Assembly (NCBI GenBank): GCA_937872005.1
Contig: CALMPQ010000275.1
Span: forward strand, 1 to 8,042
Direction: 5' to 3'
DNA from: an uncultured Propioniciclava sp.
GTDB taxonomy: Bacteria > Actinomycetota > Actinomycetes > Propionibacteriales > Propionibacteriaceae
Length of the DNA stretch: 8,042 bases
Under the pieces are notes generated by a model, which was not told the DNA's origin, made no database searches, and saw only the letters and a list, made by a program, of their open reading frames with translations. Shown here in pieces: positions 1 to 8,042 of the stretch. The translations under genes were made by a program, and so were the position numbers. Position 1 is the stretch's first letter; each line of letters starts with the position of its first letter.

Positions 1-1154
1 AACACCCCGTTGATCAGGCCCGCCGACTTGCCGATGTTGTTGACGCGGTAGGCGCTGGCCGGGAAGTGGGTGGTGAACTCGCCGGTGATCTCCTTGACGC
101 CCAGCTTCTCGGCCATCTCGGTGGTGAACGAGGCCTTCTGCGGCGAGACGGTCACGGTGGCGGCGCGCTCCGTCGGCTTGACCATCGCCTCCTGCACCAC
201 CTGGGCGAGCTCCTCCTTGCCCACACCCATGCCGTCGACCGACGGGACGATCGTGGGCTTGCCGCCCTCGAAGGTGAACCGGGCGTCCTTGGGCTCCTGC
301 GTCCCGAGGCCCGCCATGGCCTTGCTGGCCTGCTCCATCAGGACGTCGGGGTCGACCGTGGTCTTGATGCCCCCGTCGACGGCCTCGAAGCTCATCGCGG
401 CGGCGACCATGTCGGGGGCGACCTCGAACGACTTGTCGCCCGCGGTGACGGTGATCGGCGCCGACAGCGCCGGGGTCACGGTCTCGTCGACCACGGCCTG
501 GGCCTCGGCGGTGGTGATGTCGGGCTCGGCCTCCTCGACGACGGCCTGCACCTCGGTCTGCTCGAGGTAGGCGGCGGCCACCGCGTCCTGCGTCGCCTGC
601 GCGTTCAGCGCCACGCCGTTGGCACCCTCGGTCAGCTGGGGCTTGCCCTCGACGAGGGCGAGCTCGGCGTTCGTCGGCTCGGTGTTCACCAGCTGTGCCA
701 ACTCGGACGCCGTGGCCTCCAGGCCCGCCTCGTCCCGCGTCACCACGGCCTCGTGGGCGCGCCCACCGGTCAAGTTGTCCCAGATCACCCGGGGGTCGAA
801 CGACTTGCCGGTGGCGGCCTGCGCGACCGAGGCCGCGGCGTCCACCCCCAGGCCGAGTTCGGCCGGGGTCTTGGTCAGCGTGTGCTCACCGGCCGTGACC
901 GAGATCGGCGCCTCCGCCTTCGCGGCGAGTTCCTGCGACAACTTGGCCTCGGCCTCGGCCCGCGACAGGCCACCGACGTCGACGCCCTCGACGGTCGTCT
1001 TGGGCGGCAGGGTCTCCCCGGCCATGGCGTAACCGGCACCGTAGGCGCCGCCCGCGAGCAGGACCACCCCGCCGGCGATGATGGCGGCCAGCCGCCCGCC
1101 GCCGCCCCGTCGTCGGGGTTCGGGCGCGACGTGGTACTGGGTGTCAGCGGACAT
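1..1154 (-). CDS. VanW family protein with two peptidoglycan-binding-like (PG_binding_4) repeats, C-terminus outside the window
   Basis: Partial gene: the 384 N-terminal residues are present and the reading frame leaves the window without a stop. Seen: a short basic cytoplasmic head (residues 1-21, with PEPRRRGGGGR), one membrane segment at about 22-44, then an extracytoplasmic region with an internal duplication. The clearest repeat is APISVTAGEHTL (82-93) against APITVTAGDKSF (232-243). These fit two PG_binding_4 domains (roughly 50-200 and 210-345). From about 358 the sequence FTTHFPASAYRVNNI...GLING is the start of a VanW domain. Known: actinobacterial proteins of this build are membrane-anchored and thought to act at the cell wall, but no enzymatic activity is established for VanW. 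The ATG is preceded by AGGAGT four bases upstream, which supports this start. It is separated from tkt by 154 bp with a hairpin, so it is probably its own unit. Family call is firm, function is not. Confidence 0.9.
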   Translation of the reverse strand, partial: MSADTQYHVAPEPRRRGGGGRLAAIIAGGVVLLAGGAYGAGYAMAGETLPPKTTVEGVDVGGLSRAEAEAKLSQELAAKAEAPISVTAGEHTLTKTPAELGLGVDAAASVAQAATGKSFDPRVIWDNLTGGRAHEAVVTRDEAGLEATASELAQLVNTEPTNAELALVEGKPQLTEGANGVALNAQATQDAVAAAYLEQTEVQAVVEEAEPDITTAEAQAVVDETVTPALSAPITVTAGDKSFEVAPDMVAAAMSFEAVDGGIKTTVDPDVLMEQASKAMAGLGTQEPKDARFTFEGGKPTIVPSVDGMGVGKEELAQVVQEAMVKPTERAATVTVSPQKASFTTEMAEKLGVKEITGEFTTHFPASAYRVNNIGKSAGLINGV

Positions 1155-1187
1155 GGCACTCCTGGGTGGTCTTCAGTCTTCCGCGAC

Positions 1188-1217
1188 ATGTTAATTCAGC
1201 ACGGTGACAGCTCCGAA
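1188..1217 (-). promoter_or_regulatory. possible promoter of the VanW-family gene
   Basis: TAACAT (1193 to 1188 on the minus strand) fits the actinobacterial TAnnnT -10 pattern and lies 34 bases before the ATG. A poor -35 match, TTCGGA, sits 18 bases further upstream. This is the most A/T-rich spot in the gap. The call rests on pattern only. Confidence 0.3.
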
Positions 1218-1233
1218 TCGTTGGGGTCACAGC

Positions 1234-1249
1234 TTGGCAACGCTGCCAA
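1234..1249. promoter_or_regulatory. 16-bp palindrome with central CG, LacI-family operator-like (or small hairpin)
   Basis: TTGGCAACGCTGCCAA is palindromic at 14 of 16 positions around a central CpG, which is the usual architecture of LacI/GalR-family operators. It lies about 80 bp upstream of the VanW-family start and 60 bp past the tkt stop. It can also be read as a 6-bp stem (TTGGCA/TGCCAA) with a 4-base loop, acting as a second element behind the larger hairpin at 1257-1287. No LacI-type regulator gene is in the window, so the operator reading is inference. Confidence 0.3.
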
Positions 1250-1256
1250 CGACGCC

Positions 1257-1287
1257 GGACGCCCGCGCGAGTCCCGCGCGGGCGTCC
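1257..1287 (-). terminator. perfect 13-bp GC-rich hairpin after tkt
   Basis: The arms GGACGCCCGCGCG (1257-1269) and CGCGCGGGCGTCC (1275-1287) are exactly complementary around a 5-base loop. The hairpin begins 21 bases after the tkt stop codon on the minus strand. No T-run follows, which is common for terminators of high-GC actinobacteria. Its position between tkt and the VanW-family gene makes termination of tkt transcripts the likeliest role. Confidence 0.7.
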
Positions 1288-1308
1288 AGTTGGTGGTGCT
1301 GGATGGGT

Positions 1309-3378
1309 TCAGCCGACCAGGGCCTTGGCCTTCTCGACGGCAGCCTCGGCGGTGATGCCGAACTCCTTGAACAGCGTCTTGGCGTCGGCCGACGCACCGA
1401 AGTGGTCGAGTCCGACGGCCTCGGTGTTGGCGCCCAGGAGGTCCTTCCAGCCGATCGGGGTGCCGGCCTCGATGACGACCTTGGGCACGTCGGCGGGCAG
1501 CACCTCGGCCTGGTAGGCCTCGTCCTGCGCCTTGAACCACTCGACGCACGGCAGGGAGACGACCCGGGCCGGGATGCCCTCGGCCTCGAGCTGCTCGGCC
1601 GCCTTCACGGCGAGCTCGAGCTCGGAGCCGGTGCCGGCCAGGATGACCTTCGGCTCGGCCGAGGCCTCCTTCAGCACGTACCCACCCTTCGCCACGCCGT
1701 CGGTCGAGGCGAAGCCCGAGCCCTCGGAGCGGTCGAACGTCGTCATGTTCTGGCGCGACAGGATGAGCGCCGACGGCTGGTTCTTGGTGCGCAGGATCTG
1801 CGCCCAGGCCGCTGCGGTCTCGTTGGCGTCGCCGGGGCGCACCACGTTGATGTTCGGCATGAGGCGCAGGCTCATCACGTGCTCGACCGGCTGGTGGGTC
1901 GGGCCGTCCTCGCCGACGCCGATGGAGTCGTGCGTCCACACGTACACCGGGTTGACGTGGCTGAGCGCGGCCAGGCGCGGGGGCGTCCGCATGTAGTCGG
2001 AGAACACCAGGAACGTGGCGCCGTAGGGGCGGGTCAGCCCGTCCATGGCCATCGCGTTGATGATGTTGCCCATCGCGTGCTCGCGGATGCCGAAGTGCAG
2101 CGTGCGGCCGCCGGGGCGTCCCTCGAAGTCGTGGCTGCTGCGCTCGGACGGGATGAACGAGCCGACGCCCGCCATCGTGGTGTTGTTCGAGCCGGCGAGG
2201 TCGGCCGAGCCGCCCCACAGCTCGGGCACCGCGCCTGCGAGTGCGTTCAGCACCTTGCCGGACGCCGCACGCGTGGCCAGCGAACCCGGCTCGAAGACGG
2301 GCAGGGCGTCGTCGAGGCCCTCGGGGGCCTCCTTGGCCAGGATGCGGTCGAGCGTCTTGGCGCCCTCGGGGTTGGCGTCGCGCCACGCCTGGTAGCGGGG
2401 CTCCCACTCGGCCTTGGCGGCGGCCGCACGGTCTGCGGCGTTCTTGCGGGCGTAGTCGACAACCTCGGCGTCGACGGCGAAGGGCTCGTCGGTGAAGCCG
2501 AGCTCCTTCTTCAGGCCCGAGATCTCCTCGCCGCCCAGCTTCGAGCCGTGCACGCTGTGGTCGCCGGCCTTGTTCGGCAGCGGCCAGCCGATGATCGTGG
2601 TGACCTTGATGAACGACGGGCGGTCGGTGACGGCCTTGGCGGCCTCGATCGCCCGGTAGAGCTCCTCGATCTTCTCCTCGTAGGTGGTGAACCCGTTGGT
2701 GAAGTCGACGTGCTGGGTGTGCCAGCCGTAGGCGGCGTAGCGGCCCTCGACGTCTTCGGAGAAGGCGATCTTGGTGTCGCCCTCGATCGAGATGCGGTTG
2801 TCGTCGTAGAACAGGATGAGGTTGCCCAGGTTCTGGGTCGCCGCGAGCGAGGACGCCTCGGAGGCGACGCCCTCCTGCATGCAGCCGTCGCCGGCGATGC
2901 AGTAGACGAAGTGGTCGAAGACCGACTCGCCCGGGGTGGCGTCGGGGTCGAGCATCTCCTGCGCGCGGCGGGCGCTCATGGCGAAGCCGACGGCGTTGGC
3001 GACGCCGGCACCCAGCGGGCCGGTGGTGCACTCGACGCCCTTGGTCCAGCCGAACTCGGGGTGACCCGGGGTCTTGGAGTCCCACGTGCGCAGGCCCTGG
3101 ATGTCCTCCATCTCCAGGCCGTAGCCGGCCAGGTAGAGCTGGGCGTACTGCGTCATCGAGCTGTGGCCCGCCGACAGGACGAACCGGTCGCGACCGAGCC
3201 AGCGGTCGTCGGACGGGTCGCCGTTCATGACCTTCTGGTAAAGCAGGTACGCGATGGGCGCCAGCGAGATCGCGGTGCCGGGGTGGCCGTTGCCAACCTT
3301 CTCGACGGCGTCCGCCGCCAGGATGCGGGCGGTGTCGACCGCCTTGCGGTCGAGATCGGTCCAGGTGAGTTCTGACAT
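1309..3378 (-). CDS. tkt: transketolase
   Basis: Transfers two-carbon ketol units between sugar phosphates in the non-oxidative pentose phosphate pathway (xylulose-5-P with ribose-5-P or erythrose-4-P), using thiamine diphosphate and a divalent metal, in the cytoplasm. The 689 residues match the normal full length. Visible family landmarks: GHPG at 31-34 (active-site His32); GHSS at 71-74; the ThDP/metal motif CIAGDGCMQEG at 160-170, closed by N194; NKAGDHSVHG at 269-278; the pyrimidine-domain IREHAMG at 431-437; THDSIGVGEDGPTHQP at 482-497; RPGDANE at 514-520; SRQN at 541-544; and a C-terminal domain ending in DHFGASAD and KEFGIT. No key residue is missing. The start is supported by its typical actinobacterial N-terminus and by AAAGAGG 12 bases upstream, a rather long spacing. 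Transaldolase and glucose-6-phosphate dehydrogenase genes, frequent neighbours in actinobacteria, are not next to it here. Confidence 0.98.
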   Translation of the reverse strand: MSELTWTDLDRKAVDTARILAADAVEKVGNGHPGTAISLAPIAYLLYQKVMNGDPSDDRWLGRDRFVLSAGHSSMTQYAQLYLAGYGLEMEDIQGLRTWDSKTPGHPEFGWTKGVECTTGPLGAGVANAVGFAMSARRAQEMLDPDATPGESVFDHFVYCIAGDGCMQEGVASEASSLAATQNLGNLILFYDDNRISIEGDTKIAFSEDVEGRYAAYGWHTQHVDFTNGFTTYEEKIEELYRAIEAAKAVTDRPSFIKVTTIIGWPLPNKAGDHSVHGSKLGGEEISGLKKELGFTDEPFAVDAEVVDYARKNAADRAAAAKAEWEPRYQAWRDANPEGAKTLDRILAKEAPEGLDDALPVFEPGSLATRAASGKVLNALAGAVPELWGGSADLAGSNNTTMAGVGSFIPSERSSHDFEGRPGGRTLHFGIREHAMGNIINAMAMDGLTRPYGATFLVFSDYMRTPPRLAALSHVNPVYVWTHDSIGVGEDGPTHQPVEHVMSLRLMPNINVVRPGDANETAAAWAQILRTKNQPSALILSRQNMTTFDRSEGSGFASTDGVAKGGYVLKEASAEPKVILAGTGSELELAVKAAEQLEAEGIPARVVSLPCVEWFKAQDEAYQAEVLPADVPKVVIEAGTPIGWKDLLGANTEAVGLDHFGASADAKTLFKEFGITAEAAVEKAKALVG

Positions 3379-3442
3379 GGTTCGGCCGTTCCTCTTTCGT
3401 TGGTCGTCCTTGAGCAGGTTCCCCGACGGGTATCCGAGTGCA

Positions 3443-3448
3443 AATCTA
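3443..3448 (-). promoter_or_regulatory. possible -10 element of tkt
   Basis: TAGATT on the minus strand fits TAnnnT and lies 64 bases upstream of the tkt ATG, within the only A/T-rich patch of the gap. No convincing -35 hexamer is found at 16-19 bases from it. It would give an untranslated leader of roughly 55-60 bases. Confidence 0.3.
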
Positions 3449-3543
3449 TGCCACGCATTCCGGGGCCGGGTGGGCTTTCGCGCAAACGTGGTCCCTCCGG
3501 GGTGCGTCGGTGCTCCGATGCCCTGGGCCCGGCCCTCCCCTGC

Positions 3544-3629
3544 GGGAGAAACTCACTCACCCGCGTGGCGTAGTCACCGAAATCGGCCCATTCACGGCCC
3601 GGGCCCACGCTCGTGAGTGAGTTTGTCCC
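3544..3629. repeat. long imperfect intergenic palindrome (arms AAACTCACTCAC / GTGAGTGAGTTT)
   Basis: The arms at 3549-3560 and 3613-3624 are perfect 12-bp complements. Past one mismatch the pairing resumes outward (GGGA 3544-3547 with TCCC 3626-3629). Inward, after a 2x2 internal loop, GCGTGG (3563-3568) pairs with CCACGC (3605-3610). The centre contains CCGAAATCGG and a GGCCCGGGCC palindrome. The total is about 22 paired bases per side. It could be a bidirectional terminator, a regulatory structure upstream of tkt, or a copy of a dispersed extragenic palindrome. The sequence alone does not decide between these. Confidence 0.6.
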
Positions 3630-3652
3630 CGAGGGGTTGGGGCGGCCCTCGG
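3629..3652 (-). terminator. 7-bp hairpin downstream of the MFS transporter
   Basis: CCGAGGG and CCCTCGG pair around a 10-base loop, starting 28 bases after the transporter stop on the minus strand. No T-run follows. It just touches the outer arm of the larger palindrome, so the two structures may compete or act together in ending the transporter transcript. Confidence 0.4.
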
Positions 3653-3680
3653 CCTGCGCACTCACGGCCTCACGGGCAGA

Positions 3681-5030
3681 TCAGCCCTCCTCCAGCGCCA
3701 AGCCCTTCTGCTCGGGCAGCAGGAGCGCCGCGCCGGCGGCGACCAGGAACGCCACGCCGAACACGCTGAACGGCAGCGCGATGCCGCCCGCGGCCAGCAG
3801 CACGGGCACGAACCACGGCGAGGTGGTGATGATCGAGGCGATGCGGCCGAACGCGGCCGCCGACCCGGTGCCCGTGCCGCGGACCCTGGTCGGGTACAGC
3901 TCGGGGCCGACCGCGTAGAGGGCCCCCCATGCGCCGAGGTTGAAGAACGACAGGAAGCACCCGGCCACGATGATCGCCACCTCGGTCGGCGCGAAGCCGA
4001 ACGCGACGGCCGAGACCGCCGACCCGAGCAGGAACGTGGCCAGCGTCATGCGGCGTCCCCACACCTCGATGAGCCAGGCGGCCATCGCGCAGCCGGGCAG
4101 CTGGGCGAGGGTGATGATCAGCGTGAACCCGAAGCTGCGCACCAGCGGGAACCCGCGCTGCACCAGCAGGCTCGGGATCCAGATGAACGCCCCGTAGTAG
4201 GAGAGGTTGATGCAGAACCAGACGATCCACAGCGCGGCGGTGCGGACCCGGTAGTGGGGCGCCCAGATCGAGTCGGTCGCCGTGTTCGCCACGTGACCCG
4301 AGTCGGGGCTGGGAACCGCCGCGACGCCGGCCGCCTCCTCGTACGTGCGGACGGCGGCTTCGGCTTCGTCGACGCGCCCCTTCTTCTCGAGGAACCGCAC
4401 CGACTCGGGCAGCCCGTACCGCACGACGAGCGCGTACAGCGTCGGCACGATGCCGACCAGCAGCGCCCAGCGCCACCCGTTGGCGTCGATCGGGATCCGG
4501 AAGTAGCCCAGCAGCGCGGCCAGGATCCAGCCGACGGCCCAGAACGCCTCCAGTCCCACGATCACGCGCCCGCGGATCGCCCGCGGCGCGTACTCGCTCA
4601 CCAACGTGGACGCCACGGGCAGTTCGGCGCCCAGGCCCAGGCCCACGAAGAACCGCAGCGTCGCGAGGATCGCGACGGCCGCCATGATGCCGACGCCCTC
4701 GGGCCCGGGCACGAACGCGGACGCCCCGGTCGCCACCCCGTGCACGACGAGGGTGAGCGCGAAGACGTTTCGGCGTCCGATCTTGTCGGCGAGGATGCCG
4801 CCGAGCGAGGCGCCGACCGCCATGCCGACGAAGCCGATCATCGCGATGTAGCCGAGCATGTCGGGCTTGAGACCCCACTGCGCGCCGAGGGCGGCCATGA
4901 CGAACGAGATGAGGCCGACGTCCATGGCGTCGAGGGCCCAGCCGATGCCCGAGCCGACGAGCAGCTTGGTGTGCTTGCGGGTGAACGGCAGCCGGTCGAG
5001 GCGTTCTGCGCGGGTCAAGCTCTCGGCCAT
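3681..5030 (-). CDS. major facilitator superfamily transporter, NiaP-like (putative nicotinate/small organic acid uptake)
   Basis: A 449-residue inner-membrane carrier with about 12 hydrophobic segments in two halves, separated by a charged cytoplasmic loop (about 205-263). Seen: an acidic pair in TM1 (GWALDAMDVG, 30-39); the MFS signature between TM2 and TM3, GILADKIGRR (78-87); RFFVGLGLGAELPVAS (126-141); RGRVIVGLEAFWAVGW (153-168); and in the second half LSFFNLGAWGALYAVGPE (360-377) followed by YPTRVRGTGTG. From memory these blocks closely resemble the Bacillus subtilis niacin transporter NiaP (YceI) and its relatives. Uptake of nicotinate is therefore the best guess, but aromatic-acid or sugar-porter relatives remain possible. 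The ATG is fixed by an ideal AGGAGG six bases upstream. The same frame is open far upstream, but that stretch runs through pulA in another phase and is not coding. It follows pulA by 71 bp. No nicotinate or NAD gene is nearby to confirm the substrate. Confidence 0.9.
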   Translation of the reverse strand: MAESLTRAERLDRLPFTRKHTKLLVGSGIGWALDAMDVGLISFVMAALGAQWGLKPDMLGYIAMIGFVGMAVGASLGGILADKIGRRNVFALTLVVHGVATGASAFVPGPEGVGIMAAVAILATLRFFVGLGLGAELPVASTLVSEYAPRAIRGRVIVGLEAFWAVGWILAALLGYFRIPIDANGWRWALLVGIVPTLYALVVRYGLPESVRFLEKKGRVDEAEAAVRTYEEAAGVAAVPSPDSGHVANTATDSIWAPHYRVRTAALWIVWFCINLSYYGAFIWIPSLLVQRGFPLVRSFGFTLIITLAQLPGCAMAAWLIEVWGRRMTLATFLLGSAVSAVAFGFAPTEVAIIVAGCFLSFFNLGAWGALYAVGPELYPTRVRGTGTGSAAAFGRIASIITTSPWFVPVLLAAGGIALPFSVFGVAFLVAAGAALLLPEQKGLALEEG

Positions 5031-5036
5031 GATGGC

Positions 5037-5042
5037 CCTCCT
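5037..5042 (-). promoter_or_regulatory. ribosome binding site of the MFS transporter
   Basis: A full consensus AGGAGG six bases before the ATG at 5030. It decides the start codon, because the frame stays open for more than 500 codons upstream through the pulA region. It is the strongest Shine-Dalgarno in the window. Confidence 0.85.
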
Positions 5043-5054
5043 GCACGGATCGGA

Positions 5055-5072
5055 CCCCTCACCGACGAGGGG
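5055..5072 (-). terminator. 6-bp hairpin between pulA and the MFS transporter
   Basis: CCCCTC (5055-5060) pairs with GAGGGG (5067-5072) around a 6-base loop, 29 bases after the pulA stop and 12 bases before the transporter's Shine-Dalgarno. There is no T-run. It may be a weak terminator, an attenuator-like element, or a stabilising structure in a shared transcript. Confidence 0.3.
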
Positions 5073-5101
5073 AGACATCGCACAGGGTAGTCCCGGCGGC
5101 C

Positions 5102-7774
<2,673 letters not shown>

Positions 7775-7781
7775 GGTGGCC

Positions 7782-7787
7782 AGCCTA
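7782..7787 (-). promoter_or_regulatory. putative -10 element for a leaderless pulA transcript
   Basis: TAGGCT fits TAnnnT and ends seven bases before the A of the pulA ATG. This is the spacing at which actinobacterial leaderless mRNAs begin at the start codon. The lack of a recognisable Shine-Dalgarno agrees. Any -35 would fall inside the right-hand arm of the neighbouring palindrome (reading on the minus strand), and no good TTGACA-like match is seen there. Confidence 0.4.
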
Positions 7788-7802
7788 ACCCGGGTTCCCC
7801 GT

Positions 7803-7862
7803 GTGCAGTTCGATGCGGCGCTTGTATCGCTGGCGCGATGGAAACGTCGCATCGAACTGCAC
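7803..7862. repeat. 60-bp intergenic palindrome with perfect 15-bp arms (GTGCAGTTCGATGCG)
   Basis: GTGCAGTTCGATGCG (7803-7817) is exactly complementary to 7848-7862. After one mismatch the pairing continues for two more bases, and the core holds a second stem ATCGC/GCGAT (7826-7830 with 7835-7839) around TGGC. It fills most of the 98-bp gap between the ABC transporter stop (10 bases away) and pulA (28 bases away). It may serve as terminator of the ABC gene, though no T-run follows on either strand. Its length, perfect arms and position fit a dispersed REP-like or miniature element. That needs a genome-wide search to confirm. Confidence 0.7.
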
Positions 7863-7872
7863 CATTTGGGCG

Positions 7873-8042
7873 TCAGGAGGCCAGCAACGCGTAGCGCCCT
7901 TGGGCGGCGAGGAGCTCGTCGTGGGTGCCACGCTCCACGATGCGTCCGCGGTCGAGGACGATGATCTCGTCGGCGTGGCGCACCGTGCTGAGCCTCGATC
8001 CGCTGACGCGCATTCGTGGTGGATGAGTTGGGGTGTCCGGAG
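7873..8042 (-). CDS. ABC transporter ATP-binding protein, C-terminal fragment (upstream part outside the window or disrupted)
   Basis: Partial: 55 codons and a TGA stop. Residues 16-55 read [20 protein letters not shown] followed by [20 protein letters not shown], the standard end of an exporter-type (MsbA/multidrug-like) ABC ATPase just after the switch region, where the fused nucleotide-binding domain powers export across the cytoplasmic membrane. The residues before it are unusual: the expected V-I-A-H-R-L-S-T appears as VSGSRLST, so the switch histidine is replaced by Ser15. Residues 1-12 ([12 protein letters not shown]) do not look like the normal helix and strand before the H-loop. Either the gene is divergent or a pseudogene, or the sequence is joined to something else near position 7996. 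The Walker and signature motifs would lie outside the window. Confidence 0.75.
   Translation of the reverse strand, partial: PDTPTHPPRMRVSGSRLSTVRHADEIIVLDRGRIVERGTHDELLAAQGRYALLAS

Larger units (their letters stand above)
3379..3680. other. 302-bp intergenic region between the MFS transporter and tkt
   Basis: No credible gene here; open frames crossing it are extensions of frames antisense to or out of phase with tkt and the transporter. Reading on the minus strand it holds, in order, a 7-bp hairpin just past the transporter stop, a long imperfect palindrome (3544-3629), a C/G-rich stretch, and a leader to tkt with one -10-like hexamer. Confidence 0.8.

Noticed and set aside
66..1355. Plus-strand frames opposite the VanW-family gene (429, 166 and 137 codons)
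   Set aside because: They are antisense to a gene with a membrane anchor, duplicated domains and a good ribosome binding site; no family resemblance is visible in them.
1204..3375. 723-codon open frame on the plus strand antisense to tkt
   Set aside because: A mirror of tkt codon bias, low-complexity Gly/Leu/Arg/Val-rich, with no recognisable motif.
3468..3490. Partly symmetric TTTCGCGCAAA in the tkt leader as an operator
   Set aside because: The symmetry is short and imperfect, with no conserved operator pattern I can name; chance is likely in this base composition.
3225..3665. 146-codon minus-strand frame spanning the tkt start and upstream gap
   Set aside because: It overlaps the tkt N-terminus in another phase, has no ribosome binding site and no recognisable domain.
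7775..7852. 26-codon N-terminal extension of pulA
   Set aside because: It is encoded by the intergenic palindrome and putative promoter, and it precedes the point where pullulanase N-terminal similarity begins.

Overview
The window is high-GC DNA with strong G/C bias at third codon positions. Combined with the transketolase and the DUF3372-type pullulanase sequences, this points to an actinobacterium (Actinomycetota), possibly near the Propionibacteriales/Micrococcales. The family-level placement is a guess from protein flavour only. All five genes are read on the minus strand, so in transcription order they run from the right end of the window to the left.

Layout, in transcription order: (1) the last 55 codons of an ABC-transporter ATPase (7873-8042, cut by the window edge, with an odd upstream end); (2) a 98-bp gap almost filled by a 60-bp palindrome with perfect 15-bp arms; (3) pulA, an intact, signal-peptide-free type I pullulanase of 890 aa (5102-7774), possibly leaderless; (4) a 71-bp gap with a small hairpin and a very strong Shine-Dalgarno; (5) a 12-TM major facilitator transporter resembling NiaP nicotinate carriers (3681-5030); (6) a 302-bp gap holding a hairpin, a long imperfect palindrome and the probable tkt promoter; (7) tkt, an intact 689-aa transketolase (1309-3378); (8) a 154-bp gap with a perfect 13-bp hairpin and a LacI-type palindrome; (9) the first 384 residues of a membrane-anchored VanW-family cell-wall protein (1-1154, running off the left edge).

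Functionally, pulA (debranching of alpha-1,6 links in intracellular glycogen or imported dextrins) and tkt (non-oxidative pentose phosphate pathway) are central carbon genes. The transporter probably brings in nicotinate or a similar small organic acid, and the VanW protein belongs to the envelope. Only pulA and the transporter are close enough to share a transcript. The rest look like independent units separated by hairpins. I see no sign of a novel multi-gene system. The parts worth a second look are the two intergenic palindromes, the broken-looking ABC transporter end and the LacI-type palindrome. No tRNA, rRNA, CRISPR array, transposase or phage gene was seen.
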